A DNA stretch of 64,000 nt from Piscinibacter caeni (GCA_003265685.1 KZ836102.1:17411-81410); one strand, 5' to 3'; shown: positions 15,659 through 24,215, counted from the stretch's first letter. A program made the numbers and translations. The notes: generated from the letters alone by a model not told the origin.

Positions 15659-15737
15659 TTGAAAACTCCTGTTTGAGGGATGGATGGGGCAGCGACGCCC
15701 CGGGACTTAGCAATCGGTGATGCGACTCACAGATGCA

Positions 15738-15777
15738 TAAAGGAAAGACCCCTGGCCAGCGGATGCCGGCAGGGGTC
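15738..15777 (-). terminator. intrinsic terminator
   Basis: The minus-strand stem GACCCCTGCCGGC/GCTGGCCAGGGGTC is followed by TTTCCTTTAT. It ends the gene at 15786. Confidence 0.85.
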
Positions 15778-15785
15778 GGGGGTGG

Positions 15786-16106
15786 TTACAAGAAGAACTC
15801 CTTCGGGAAGTCGTCCTTCGGGCGCGCAGGCGCGGCGCGCGTCGACGCCGCGGGAGCGGCGATCGCCTCTTCGGTCTGTTGCTCTTCGGGCGGCGCCACT
15901 GCGCGCTCCTTGAACACGATCGGCGACGAACGCTTGGCGTAGATGCCGCACGCGGCGCGATTCGGCGAGAGGTTGAACGGCTTGTATGTGAACTGGCCGC
16001 GCAGCGTGCCGGCGCCCATGTTCTGGAGGCACCAGAGCATTCCGTTGATGGTCTCGGACGGCGTCGCTTGGGCGCACGTGAGGCAGGTGTTTGAGGTCGA
16101 GGTCAT
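15786..16106 (-). CDS. small cysteine-containing protein, SSB-like tip
   Basis: A 106-residue protein, not recognised. C8-x-x-C11 with C26 and C53 may bind zinc. A Pro/Ala/Glu linker leads to a tail ending P-K-D-D-F-P-K-E-F-F-L, which resembles an SSB C-terminal tip. The ATG at 16106 lies within an imperfect hairpin (GGTCAT..ATGACC), which may limit translation. It lies immediately upstream of nrdJ in transcription order but is separated from it by a terminator. Confidence 0.65.
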   Translation of the reverse strand: MTSTSNTCLTCAQATPSETINGMLWCLQNMGAGTLRGQFTYKPFNLSPNRAACGIYAKRSSPIVFKERAVAPPEEQQTEEAIAAPAASTRAAPARPKDDFPKEFFL

Positions 16107-16251
16107 GGCTGATGCCGGTTGTCTAGATGACCCGAGATGCCAAACACGCAGCAAGACGCGGCCTGCCGCCCGATGCACCAGGCAAAGGGAAGGTGGGCCG
16201 GTTTCGATCGCGTCATCTGGGCGTGAGTAGTCCGGCCCAGCATCAGAGCAC

Positions 16252-16280
16252 TCGATTTAAGCTCAACATGTGCGTATAAT
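16252..16280 (+). promoter_or_regulatory. promoter of split-traN operon
   Basis: TCGATT and a perfect TATAAT (16275-16280) are separated by 17 bp. The spacer end reads ACATGTGCG, a degenerate form of the shared element. Confidence 0.65.
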
Positions 16281-16314
16281 ACCATGAGTATCTAACTTGC
16301 GCCACAGGAACAAC

Positions 16315-16725
16315 ATGCCCCACACGAAGCACATCGCAGCCAGGTTGGCGGCTGCACTCATGGTGCTCGGCGCCGCCGGGCAGGCGGCCGCCGAGGAACC
16401 CCTTGCGGTGTTCACGCGCGCGATCGGCGAAGGTCAGTCGCGCGGCGAGCTGACCGGCGTGATGTCGGACAAGTGGAAATCTGTCACACGTTCCGATCAG
16501 CCGATCGTGCTCAGCGCGAAGGTGATTTCGCGCTTCAAGCAGGCTGGGTGCGCTCGCCTGGACGTCACGATGAGCCAGGATGGGGTGCCGCTGCGCAGTG
16601 GCGGTACGGCGCCCTTCAAGAGCAACTGGCAGCTTAACGTCTGCACCGATGGCACGGCGCCCGAAGAAGGACGTGATCCGACCGCCTTTTCGCGTGCGAT
16701 CGAGGCGATGGGAGGCCGGAAGTGA
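16315..16725 (+). CDS. exported protein in traN operon
   Basis: A 136-residue protein with a signal peptide (cleavage likely after G-Q-A-A-A near residue 26). The mature part has two cysteines (C79, C110) that could pair. It is not recognised by family. It is the first gene of the traN operon and overlaps the next (GTGA), so a periplasmic role in mating-pair stabilisation or TraN export is inferred from context only. ATG at 16315 follows CACAGGAACAAC. Confidence 0.65.
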   Translation: MPHTKHIAARLAAALMVLGAAGQAAAEEPLAVFTRAIGEGQSRGELTGVMSDKWKSVTRSDQPIVLSAKVISRFKQAGCARLDVTMSQDGVPLRSGGTAPFKSNWQLNVCTDGTAPEEGRDPTAFSRAIEAMGGRK

Positions 16726-18152
16726 AGCGCACGGCTGTCGTTCTGGCCCTGGTTGGGGCGTTCGGTGGGGCCGCGTGGGCCGGCGACTACAACGCCGACG
16801 GCAAAACCTTCGGCAAGGGGCAACTCGACAAGATCAAGTCGAGCGTTTCGGACAAGAACGCCAAGGATGCCCCCCACTACACGAACGACCCTCCGCAGAA
16901 GGCCAGCTACGGGGCGACTTCGCTGCTCAACGTGGGCAAGGGCCGCATCACGAGCTGCAAGACGTCTTCGAAGACCGGCAACGCGGTGGCCGATCAGGAG
17001 TGCGAGGCCGTCAACTTCCTGGCTGGCAATCCGCGCGCTCACTTCGATCTCACGCCGAACGACCCGGCCGTCATCGCCGGTCGCGTGATCGCGGGCAATG
17101 CAGCCGGCCTGGCGGATCAGATCACGGGTGGCCAGAACTGCACCGACAAGACCACGACGACCCCGCCCGAGAAGTCGATCGAGACCTGCGCGGAGTACCT
17201 GCCCGTCGAGCAGAAGGAGTGCTCGATGGGCTGGAATGTCGATGTCAACGCCGACTCGAACTTCCAGTGCGACCAGACGTACAAGTCGACCGAGTACCTG
17301 TTCTGCCAGCGCACGCTTCACGTGGCATGCAACAACGGCGGCGCAGAGATGTCGGATGCCAGCGTCACCAAGAACAGCCCGTTCACCGACGTCTCGATCA
17401 CCCCAGTCCCGGAGACCCCGGGCCTGTACAACTACCGGCTAGGCTTCGCGAATGCGTGCGGAACCGAAGGTACGTCGCAGATCAACTTCAACTTCGACAC
17501 CGTCGGCGCCGGCGGCTACGTGACGATCAACGTCGCCGGCCTGGACGACACCGCGATCGTGGCAGTGAACAACAAGCCTGTGTTCGCCGGGCATCCGAAC
17601 AGCGGGCCCGAGTACCACGGAAGCTGGTTCCCGACGAACGCCTCGGTGGACATGGGCTATCGGTGGACGGAGATGGCAGGCCAAGTGTGCGACACCTGGC
17701 AAGACATGGGTGGCGGTGAAGGGGGCAACTACGTCTGCACGCACTACACACCCACGTATCAGACGTACACGGCCACAGCGAAGCTCATGGACACCTGCCC
17801 GAGCGGGTACTCGCCGTCGAGCCAGATGGACTTCATGTATTGGTGCGACGACTCTGGCTACTGCCATCAACCGGATCCGTACACCCCGTACAACGTGCAA
17901 GGCTTCTTCTGCAACTCGGAGGGCAAGTTCCTGCTGAACCGCGCCGAAGGAACGGGCAACTGGGGTGGCACCGTGGATGCAACGATGCCGCTGAAGACCG
18001 GTGCCAACAAGCTGTTCGTCTATTGGGGAACCAACACGTCCGGCAAGGCTTGCGGCCGCATCCAGGTGACGGGCCAGATCTACAACGTGAAGCAGCAGTG
18101 CACCACCTCGTGGGAAGACAACTGCGGCGAGCTCGAGGAGCGGACGAAGTGA
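16722..18152 (+). CDS. traN: TraN N-terminal-half-like protein
   Basis: A 476-residue exported, cysteine-rich protein with a signal peptide (cleavage after A-A-W-A near residue 19). The region after the signal (G-K-T-F-G-K-G, then A-D-Q-E-C-E-A, then V-E-Q-K-E-C-S-M-G-W and F-Q-C-D-Q..F-C-Q-R) follows the N-terminal half of F-type TraN, the outer-membrane mating-pair stabilisation protein. The C-terminal half has Y-x-C-T-H-Y-T-P-type cysteines. The C-terminal domain of TraN is supplied by the next gene, whose GTG start overlaps this stop, so TraN appears split. The GTG start at 16722 overlaps the previous stop. Confidence 0.7.
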   Translation: MKRTAVVLALVGAFGGAAWAGDYNADGKTFGKGQLDKIKSSVSDKNAKDAPHYTNDPPQKASYGATSLLNVGKGRITSCKTSSKTGNAVADQECEAVNFLAGNPRAHFDLTPNDPAVIAGRVIAGNAAGLADQITGGQNCTDKTTTTPPEKSIETCAEYLPVEQKECSMGWNVDVNADSNFQCDQTYKSTEYLFCQRTLHVACNNGGAEMSDASVTKNSPFTDVSITPVPETPGLYNYRLGFANACGTEGTSQINFNFDTVGAGGYVTINVAGLDDTAIVAVNNKPVFAGHPNSGPEYHGSWFPTNASVDMGYRWTEMAGQVCDTWQDMGGGEGGNYVCTHYTPTYQTYTATAKLMDTCPSGYSPSSQMDFMYWCDDSGYCHQPDPYTPYNVQGFFCNSEGKFLLNRAEGTGNWGGTVDATMPLKTGANKLFVYWGTNTSGKACGRIQVTGQIYNVKQQCTTSWEDNCGELEERTK

Positions 18153-19852
18153 AGGCCATGAACATCTTGCGCTGGGCGGCTGCCCTGCTCGTTTCAGTTG
18201 GTGCGCTGCTCACGGCGCCGCAGGCCCAGGCCGGTGACTGCCGCTACGTGGGGCAGACCTGTGTCGAGCCCGCCGAGGTCCGCAACATCAACGGCACAGC
18301 GATCTACCAGGACTGCTGGAAGTACGAGGCAAAGTACGAGTGCCTCAAGCCCAACAGCGTGAACTACTGCGCCGCGCTGCAGAGCACTTCGAGTTGCATT
18401 CAGACCTCGAGCAGCTGCATCGAGCGCGCGTTCGACGGATCGTGCATGAAGGAGCGCCGCACCTACCGGTGTGACGATCCGAGCAAGCCGCCGCCGGCCA
18501 ACACCGTCGTGCTGGACGACACATACACCGTCACGGAGAAGCTGGACACGGCTCAGTGCGATCCGTACAAGGACGACACGACGCACTGCCAGGTCGCGTC
18601 GCACACCTGCGTCGAGGGCGCGGAAACGCGAGTGATCAACGGCAAGCCGATCTACAAGGACTGCTGGAGGTGGGAGGACGAATACACCTGCGTCAACCCG
18701 GCGCCGCAGAACACCTGCGCTGATCTGGCCAACAACCCGGCCTGCACGAAGGTGAGCGAAAGCTGCACCGACACGGATCCGAAGCTGGGTTGCACGCTGA
18801 AAGACATCCAGTACAGCTGCATCACCAAGCCCGGATCCACCCAGACGGTGACGGACTGCAGCACGAAGACTGCGTGCGTTGGCGACACCTGCTGGGAGAC
18901 CGGCTCGCCAGCGGACACCGATTTCGCGAACGCCGTGATCGCCAACGAGATCAGCCGCGAGGCAGCGACCTACCAGTCGAAAGACGGCAGGCTCTTCACC
19001 GGCATTGGTGAAGAGTGCCGGGACGGCTGGGGTGGGTTGCGCGACTGCTGCGATTCGAGCCCTGGCGGCAAGACGAACAACAACGTCTTGATGAAGGCTG
19101 GCTTCAGCGCGGCGACAGCGGTCGGCAAGGAAGCTGCAAACATTGGGTCCAAGTATCTCTTCGACTTCATGTACTCAGGCAGCGAGTGGGCGACGTTTGT
19201 GACGAACTCGGGCTCCCAGGTGGCGGTCAACGCTTCGACGGGTGCGACGGGGGCGTTCACCTCCACCAGCTACACCCCGAGCGTGGAGCTCTATGGTCTC
19301 GGTTGGTCGGCAGGCGCAGCGCCGTCCGGTGCAACGGTGCTCGGAAACGGCTTCTACTTCGATCCGTACTCTTTCGCCTTCGCGGTCGCAGTCCAGGTCA
19401 TCATGTCGCTGACCTCGTGCGAGCCATCCGAACAGGAGCTGGGCATGCACAAGGGGTCGGGCCTGACGGTGTATGTCGGCTCGTACTGCAGCAAGAAGGT
19501 GCTGGGCGCGTGCACGCAGCGCAGCCAAGCCTATTGCTCGTTCAACAGCAAGCTGGCACGAATCATCAACGAGCAAGGCCGCAAGCAGCTGAACAAGTCC
19601 TGGGGCGACCCAAAGAGCCCTGACTGCTCGGGATTCACGGTGCCTGAGTTCTCGAAGATCGACTTCTCCAAGGTCGACATGTCGGAGTTCATCGACGACG
19701 TGATGAGCGCGACCGACATGCCTGACCCGGGCAAGGTCAGCGATGTCATCGCCGACAAGATGAAGGGCAAGACGAAGAACGAGAACTACGATGCGTTGCC
19801 CAAGGCGCCGTTCGGCATGGTCCCGGTGAATCAGCCTTCGCCTGGTCCTTGA
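18149..19852 (+). CDS. traN: TraN, mating-pair stabilisation protein (C-terminal-half-like)
   Basis: A 567-residue outer-membrane protein with its own signal peptide (cleavage near A-Q-A). It carries two C-x-x-x-x-x-T-C-V-E repeats followed by I-N-G-x-x-I-Y-x-D-C-W, and the TraN hallmark C-terminus with Y-V-G-S-Y-C-S-K-K, Y-C-S-F-N-S-K-L-A-R-I-I and I-D-F-S-K-V-D-M-S-E. TraN contacts the recipient surface during conjugation. GTG at 18149 (GAGGAG 8 bases upstream, overlapping the previous stop) is preferred; ATG at 18158 is possible. About 40 cysteines imply heavy disulfide bonding, matching the Dsb-type proteins nearby. Confidence 0.85.
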   Translation: MKAMNILRWAAALLVSVGALLTAPQAQAGDCRYVGQTCVEPAEVRNINGTAIYQDCWKYEAKYECLKPNSVNYCAALQSTSSCIQTSSSCIERAFDGSCMKERRTYRCDDPSKPPPANTVVLDDTYTVTEKLDTAQCDPYKDDTTHCQVASHTCVEGAETRVINGKPIYKDCWRWEDEYTCVNPAPQNTCADLANNPACTKVSESCTDTDPKLGCTLKDIQYSCITKPGSTQTVTDCSTKTACVGDTCWETGSPADTDFANAVIANEISREAATYQSKDGRLFTGIGEECRDGWGGLRDCCDSSPGGKTNNNVLMKAGFSAATAVGKEAANIGSKYLFDFMYSGSEWATFVTNSGSQVAVNASTGATGAFTSTSYTPSVELYGLGWSAGAAPSGATVLGNGFYFDPYSFAFAVAVQVIMSLTSCEPSEQELGMHKGSGLTVYVGSYCSKKVLGACTQRSQAYCSFNSKLARIINEQGRKQLNKSWGDPKSPDCSGFTVPEFSKIDFSKVDMSEFIDDVMSATDMPDPGKVSDVIADKMKGKTKNENYDALPKAPFGMVPVNQPSPGP

Positions 19853-19867
19853 TTGAGGGCTAAGAAA

Positions 19868-19896
19868 GCGAAAGGGGCCTTCGGGCCCCTTTTCTT
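19868..19896. terminator. bidirectional intrinsic terminator
   Basis: The stem AAAGGGGCC-TTCG-GGCCCCTTTT has a UUCG loop and works on both strands, between the convergent traN operon and the gene ending at 19919. Confidence 0.9.
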
Positions 19897-19918
19897 ATTG
19901 GTGCGGCGCAACCGCTTG

Positions 19919-20845
19919 CTAGAAGGTGCGACGAGGCTCGTAGATCGTCTTCGAGTAGTGGATGTCTTGCGGCGCGCCGTGGTTGGCCAGCCAGTTCGTC
20001 GCCATGCCGCGGGCGCGTGCGATCTCGGACTCGGTCAGCCTCGAGCCGTAGCCGCCCGTCGCTGCCTGGGTCGCAGAAGGCGCCTGGCCGTTCAGAACCG
20101 CCGCGATGATGGCCCAGGAAACGGCCATCGGCTCATCAGGCTGGCCGAGCGCGTTCGAGGCGTACAAGCGAGCCAACAGGGAGGGGGCGTTGCGCTCCCC
20201 TGCCTGCGCTGCCTTCTCCAGCCACATCCTGGCGGGGCGATAGTCGCCGCGGTCGAACGAGATCTTCCCGAGGACGAAGTAGGCGAAGGCATTGCCGACG
20301 TTAGCCGCTTGTTCGGCCCATTTCCAGGCCTCCTGAGCGTTCCCCTGCTTCAGGTGGTACTGCGCCAGCCTGACGGCCGCCTGCTCGACGACGCCCTTCT
20401 GACAAGCCTGCTCGAACAGGCGCACCGCGGCGCGCTCATCCTTGGGGACGCCTCGACCGAGCAGGTAAAGAAGGCCGAGGTTGTAGGCGGCGAGCTGGTT
20501 CTGCGGCGCGGCGGCCTTGAAGTAGGCGGCTGCCGACGCGCTGTCGAGCGTGACGTATTCCGCGTTGTCGAGCAGATAGCCCACGTAGAGCTGGGCCATG
20601 TGGTTGCCCTGCTTGGCGAGGGCGACGAGCTCGTTCAGGGCCGCCTTGTCACCGGTGCGAAGGCGGTTCCAGGCCTTGGATGCGTCGTCGGACTTGCGCG
20701 CCCGCTCGAAGAGCGATGACATCGCGTCCCCGATGCCGGCGCCGGCGCTTTGGGCCATGACCGCAGTGGGGATGGATAACGCGGCCGCGAAGACAGCTGC
20801 CAGTGCGAGGCGCCGCCCCTGATGAGAGGAGTAGGTCGAATCCAT
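19919..20845 (-). CDS. exported Sel1/TPR-like repeat protein
   Basis: A 308-residue protein with a signal peptide (R-R-L-A-L-A-A-V-F-A-A-A-L, cleavage near V-M-A). The mature part consists of Sel1-type helical repeats (A-Q-L-Y-V-G-Y-L-L, A-A-Y-N-L-G-L-L-Y-L-L-G-R-G-V-P-K-D, A-A-V-R-L-F-E-Q-A-C), which mediate protein contacts in the periplasm. The ATG at 20845 gives the better signal peptide; an ATG at 20878 is in frame and sits almost exactly at the predicted transcription start. It is divergent from the transglycosylase operon, sharing an operator with it. Confidence 0.75.
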   Translation of the reverse strand: MDSTYSSHQGRRLALAAVFAAALSIPTAVMAQSAGAGIGDAMSSLFERARKSDDASKAWNRLRTGDKAALNELVALAKQGNHMAQLYVGYLLDNAEYVTLDSASAAAYFKAAAPQNQLAAYNLGLLYLLGRGVPKDERAAVRLFEQACQKGVVEQAAVRLAQYHLKQGNAQEAWKWAEQAANVGNAFAYFVLGKISFDRGDYRPARMWLEKAAQAGERNAPSLLARLYASNALGQPDEPMAVSWAIIAAVLNGQAPSATQAATGGYGSRLTESEIARARGMATNWLANHGAPQDIHYSKTIYEPRRTF

Positions 20846-20849
20846 GAGA

Positions 20850-20915
20850 TTGCAGATCGCCAATGGCTGGTTTATCATTACGTGTAGTGTATCCGGGATG
20901 CCATGAAACGATCAA
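20850..20915. promoter_or_regulatory. overlapping divergent promoters with shared operator
   Basis: Plus strand: TTGCAG (20850-20855), 17 bp, TATCAT (20873-20878), for the transglycosylase gene. Minus strand: TTGATC (20915-20910), 18 bp, TACACT (20891-20886), for the Sel1-like gene. ATTACGTGTAGTGTAT (20877-20892) lies over both, so one regulator could switch both. Confidence 0.65.
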
Positions 20916-21343
20916 CCAAAGCCCTGCTCGCGGCCGCTGCCCTAGCCATTGCCGGCCAGGCGCACGCCATGTGCTTCAAGGAGGCCGCTGAGCGATACAA
21001 GGTCAGCGAAGCGCTTCTGCGCGCCATCGCCAAGACCGAGTCGAACTTCAACCCGAAGGCGTTGAACCGCAACAGCAACGGCACCGAAGACATCGGCGTC
21101 ATGCAGATCAACTCGAGCTGGCTGCCGACACTCGCCCAGTTCGGCATCGGTCGGGAGCAGCTGAAGGACCCCTGCACCAACGTGAACATCGGAGCCTGGG
21201 TCCTCGCAAACAACATCGCCAGGCACGGTGAGACCTGGCGCGCCGTCGGCGCCTACAACGCTGCCACACCCAGCAAGCAAGTCGTCTATGTCGAGAAGGT
21301 GTGGCTCAACTCGATCAAGCTCAAGAAGAACGGAACCCCCTGA
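20903..21343 (+). CDS. lytic transglycosylase (VirB1-like, conjugation)
   Basis: A 146-residue exported SLT-domain enzyme. The signal peptide ends near A-H-A (residue 22). The catalytic glutamate is E46 in A-K-T-E-S-N-F-N, followed by the G-V-M-Q-I-N motif and A-Y-N-A. It opens the peptidoglycan for the secretion channel, as P19/Orf169 and VirB1 do. It is the first gene of a five-gene plus operon. The predicted start of transcription is about 18 bases before the ATG. Confidence 0.9.
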   Translation: MKRSTKALLAAAALAIAGQAHAMCFKEAAERYKVSEALLRAIAKTESNFNPKALNRNSNGTEDIGVMQINSSWLPTLAQFGIGREQLKDPCTNVNIGAWVLANNIARHGETWRAVGAYNAATPSKQVVYVEKVWLNSIKLKKNGTP

Positions 21344-21724
21344 ATGAAACAAGCAATCGGCGGCGCTGCCGCAGTCATCGGCATCGCCTGGATGCTGTTC
21401 GTGTTCTCTTCGCCCAACCCGTGCGATCGCATCGAGCGCGGCGCCGCGCCGGTGCGCATCACGATGGACACGGCGCGCTGGGCTGCCAAGAACTGGCTGA
21501 GCACCGAGGCTCGCATCGACATGATCCGCTGGAGCATCAACGCGGACCAGGCGACGCAGCGTTTCATTCAGCACCAGTTCTACGGCAGCGAAGGCAGGTG
21601 CGTGGCGCCTCGTGAAGTCCCGGCGGCTGCAGCCGCGGCCGAGACCGCCGCCTCCGGCGCCGCGCAGGCCCTGCCGACGCCCAAGCTCCAGAGCGAGCCG
21701 AAGGAGTCGAAGCGTGGCTCGTGA
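21344..21724 (+). CDS. membrane-anchored hypothetical protein
   Basis: A 126-residue protein beginning directly after the transglycosylase stop. Residues 4-22 form an N-terminal membrane anchor or signal sequence. Two cysteines (C27, C85) and a C-terminal Ala/Pro linker follow. It is not recognised. It overlaps the next gene by 11 bases, suggesting co-translation. A periplasmic part in channel assembly is inferred from the operon. Confidence 0.6.
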   Translation: MKQAIGGAAAVIGIAWMLFVFSSPNPCDRIERGAAPVRITMDTARWAAKNWLSTEARIDMIRWSINADQATQRFIQHQFYGSEGRCVAPREVPAAAAAAETAASGAAQALPTPKLQSEPKESKRGS

Positions 21725-23363
21725 ACCAGATCTGTTCATCCCGTCGGGCCACCACGACAAGGCGGCTGTCGACTACCTGAACGCGCTTTTCAGCGAGGCG
21801 GCCCGGCAAGGTGCAAACGACGTCCACATGCAGTGGTGGGACGCCATCTGCGAGATCAAGCTGCGCCTATCGGGCGACCTCGAGACCTACGATCGCGTCG
21901 ACTCCCAGCTGGCCAAGCTGATAGACGAGAAGATCCGCTCGCGTGCAAACCTCTCCGCAGCTGATCGCAATGTTCCGCTGGATGGGCGCATGCGCCTGCG
22001 GTTCCCGGAGCGCACGATCGACGTTCGCCTGTCCGTCCTGCCTGTCATCGGCGGCCAGAAGATGGTGTGCCGGATCCTGGACCAGTCGAACGCAGCGAAG
22101 AGCCTGGACACGATCGAGATGACGCCCATGGTTCGCCGGTGCGTGGACGAGCTCATCGACGAGCCGCAAGGCCTTCTGCTGGTGGTCGGCCCGACCGGCT
22201 CCGGAAAGACCACCACCCTGTACGGTCTCATCGGCGCGTTGAACAACGGCCGCCGCAACATCATCACTCTCGAGCATCCGGTCGAATACGTGATCCCCGG
22301 GATCTCCCAGGTGAACATCGACCACCACCTGTCCTTCGCGGACGGCCTGCGCGCCGCTCTACGGCAGGACCCGGACGTGATCCTGGTGGGCGAGATCCGG
22401 GACCAGGAGACGGCAACCATCGCGGTCCAGGCGGCCAACACCGGTCACCTGGTGCTCGCCACCCTGCACGCCAACAGCGCGGCCCTGGCCATCACGCGCC
22501 TGGTCGACATGGGCGTCGATCCCCACTCCCTGGCTGCGTCGCTGCGCGGCGTCATGGCGCAGCGGCTCGTGCGGCGCATCACCGAAGAGTCGGCACCGCT
22601 CTGGCAGCAGCCGACCGAGGCGGACCAGGTCTGGCTCGCGAAGCACCAGATGCAGTCGGTTTCGGACATCTACCCGGTCGTCGACAGCCCCAAGAGATAT
22701 GTCGGCATGGTGCCGGTCATCGAGATGATCCGTGCTGACAGCCACGTCCGCGCTGCGTTGCTTGCGCAGCAGGGAGAACTGCCGATCCTCAACGCGGCCG
22801 CGCGACAGCCTCAGTTCGAGACGCTGGCGCAGGCCGGCGTGCGCCTGGCATCCAACGGCTACACGACCATCGAGCAGATCAAGAAGATCGTCGGCGACGA
22901 CGCGATCGCGCCGCAAGTCAAGCGCGTCGGCGACGTGCTGGTGGACATGGGTGTGCTGACGCACGAACAGGTCTTCCAGGCGATCGAGAAGCAGACCGAG
23001 CTGCGCAAGGCCGGCTCGGTGCGGCGAATGGGCGAGATCATCGTCGAGGAAGGGTGGTGCACGCCCGAGCAGCTCGCTCGAGCGCTGGGATTCACCGAGG
23101 GCGCGCCGGCGATCCTCGATCACCTCGTGCGCAGCGGAAAGATCCCGCGCAACGACCTGGCCGGCGTCGTCCGTCGTTGGCAAGAGTCACACCAGAACAG
23201 CTCCCTCTTCGACCTGTGCGAAGAGGCCGGTCTCATTTCCAAGGAAGATCTCCATGAACCGTCGATTCTTTTCAGCCCTGGCACTGGGCTCTATCTTGCT
23301 GCCGTCGCTGGCACGCGCGCAGACGGCCATGACGCCGTTCAAGGAAGTGCAGCCGCAGCCTGA
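21714..23363 (+). CDS. GspE/PilB-like secretion ATPase with C-terminal MshEN-like domain
   Basis: A 549-residue type II secretion/type IV pilus-family ATPase. Walker A G-P-T-G-S-G-K-T-T near residue 160, Asp box D-P-D-V-I-L-V-G-E-I-R-D and His box H-L-V-L-A-T-L-H-A-N are all intact. The GspE zinc-binding cysteines are missing. The domain that normally opens GspE/PilB (G-D-V-L-V-D-M-G-V-L-T-H-E-Q, then G-E-I-I-V-E-E-G-W-C-T-P-E-Q) is at residues 400-500, after the motor. GTG at 21714 has AAGGAG 7 bases upstream. The last 36 codons overlap the next gene and may have no function of their own. F-type systems normally lack such an ATPase. Confidence 0.8.
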   Translation: MAREPDLFIPSGHHDKAAVDYLNALFSEAARQGANDVHMQWWDAICEIKLRLSGDLETYDRVDSQLAKLIDEKIRSRANLSAADRNVPLDGRMRLRFPERTIDVRLSVLPVIGGQKMVCRILDQSNAAKSLDTIEMTPMVRRCVDELIDEPQGLLLVVGPTGSGKTTTLYGLIGALNNGRRNIITLEHPVEYVIPGISQVNIDHHLSFADGLRAALRQDPDVILVGEIRDQETATIAVQAANTGHLVLATLHANSAALAITRLVDMGVDPHSLAASLRGVMAQRLVRRITEESAPLWQQPTEADQVWLAKHQMQSVSDIYPVVDSPKRYVGMVPVIEMIRADSHVRAALLAQQGELPILNAAARQPQFETLAQAGVRLASNGYTTIEQIKKIVGDDAIAPQVKRVGDVLVDMGVLTHEQVFQAIEKQTELRKAGSVRRMGEIIVEEGWCTPEQLARALGFTEGAPAILDHLVRSGKIPRNDLAGVVRRWQESHQNSSLFDLCEEAGLISKEDLHEPSILFSPGTGLYLAAVAGTRADGHDAVQGSAAAA

Positions 23364-23865
23364 CGATGCACAGCGCGCGCTGATCTTCTTCGACTTCGGC
23401 TGCCCGGTCTGCGCCGAGTATCACGAACGGCTGGTCGCATGGGGCACCGGACTGCCTCGCACCTGGCGTGCGGAGTTCGTTCCGGTCACCCTACCGAGCA
23501 AGGAAAGTGCGGTCGGGGCGCGCGCGTTCTTCGCTGTTGCGGCTGCGGATCCTGCGAAGCTGTCGGCCTTCATGGCGGCGGCGTATCGCCGCGTGCACCA
23601 AGGCGGCATGCGCCGCAGCGAGCCGGCAATGTGGCGTGCTGCGGTGGCCGATGCCGGCGTGCGCGGCTTCGATGCGGCCTGGGCCAGTGTGTCGCAGCGC
23701 CAGCTCGAGGAGGCCATGGCCAAGCTGCTGGCGTACGGCATCAACGCTACGCCGTCGATCGCGATCGGCGGGCGCTTCGTCATCACGCCGGACAACACCA
23801 ACGGGGACGCGAGCCTCTTCTTCCAGCTGGCCAACGGGATGGTCTCCAAGGCAATGTCGTACTGA
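23254..23865 (+). CDS. DsbA-like thiol oxidoreductase
   Basis: A 203-residue periplasmic protein. A signal peptide (cleavage near A-R-A, residue 22) precedes a thioredoxin-like domain with F-D-F-G-C50-P-V-C53 and the cis-proline region A-T-P-S-I-A-I-G-G. The C-P-V-C centre and helical insert suggest a disulfide-forming or -shuffling enzyme, probably for the cysteine-rich TraN, TraU and TraH. The ATG at 23254 has AAGGAAG 6 bases upstream and overlaps the upstream ATPase frame by 110 bases, which is unusually long. Confidence 0.85.
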   Translation: MNRRFFSALALGSILLPSLARAQTAMTPFKEVQPQPDDAQRALIFFDFGCPVCAEYHERLVAWGTGLPRTWRAEFVPVTLPSKESAVGARAFFAVAAADPAKLSAFMAAAYRRVHQGGMRRSEPAMWRAAVADAGVRGFDAAWASVSQRQLEEAMAKLLAYGINATPSIAIGGRFVITPDNTNGDASLFFQLANGMVSKAMSY

Positions 23866-23875
23866 GGTCTGAGCA

Positions 23876-24094
23876 GTGAAGCAGATGACCAGACCCCTCT
23901 GGAGGGTGATATTCACGAAGGGCACTTTGCGGTCCGGCGTGCCCGCCGACCGCGGTCCTTGGCATGAAAAGCGAGGAGTGGCTGAAGGCTGGCTGACGTT
24001 CTTCGCCGGCCTCGGGCGCGACGTGCGCCTGCAAGCATCGAATGGCGACATCTACGAGAACGGGCGCCTGGTGGTGGCCGGAGCAAAGCTGTAG
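23876..24094 (+). CDS. small basic hypothetical protein
   Basis: A 72-residue basic protein (GTG at 23876; ATG at 23885 is an alternative). It contains W-L-T-F-F-A-G-L-G-R and I-Y-E-N-G-R-L-V-V and no signal peptide or membrane span. It is the last gene of the transglycosylase operon and is followed by a strong terminator. It is not recognised, and the start is uncertain because the ribosome-binding site is weak. Confidence 0.5.
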   Translation: MKQMTRPLWRVIFTKGTLRSGVPADRGPWHEKRGVAEGWLTFFAGLGRDVRLQASNGDIYENGRLVVAGAKL

Positions 24095-24120
24095 CACCGG
24101 TGCCGCTCATCAAGTGGCAA

Positions 24121-24156
24121 CGCCCCTGAGACCTCGGTCCAGGGGCGTTTGCTTTG
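24121..24156 (+). terminator. intrinsic terminator
   Basis: The stem CGCCCCTGAGACC/GGTCCAGGGGCG is followed by TTTGCTTTG. It ends the plus-strand transglycosylase operon. Confidence 0.8.
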
Positions 24157-24186
24157 CGCCGTCGGCGTCCCGCTCGGGTCGCCCAT

Positions 24187-24211
24187 AGGAAAGGGCCCCG
24201 CGGGGCCCTTG
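24187..24211 (-). terminator. intrinsic terminator
   Basis: The minus-strand stem AAGGGCCCC/GGGGCCCTT is followed by TCCTAT. It lies just after traG. Confidence 0.7.
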
Positions 24212-24215
24212 TCTA

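Noticed and set aside
12896-15676. A 926-codon open frame on the plus strand opposite nrdJ.
   Set aside because: It mirrors the high third-position GC of nrdJ; the encoded sequence is Arg/Val/His-rich with no domain, and nrdJ is unmistakable on the other strand.
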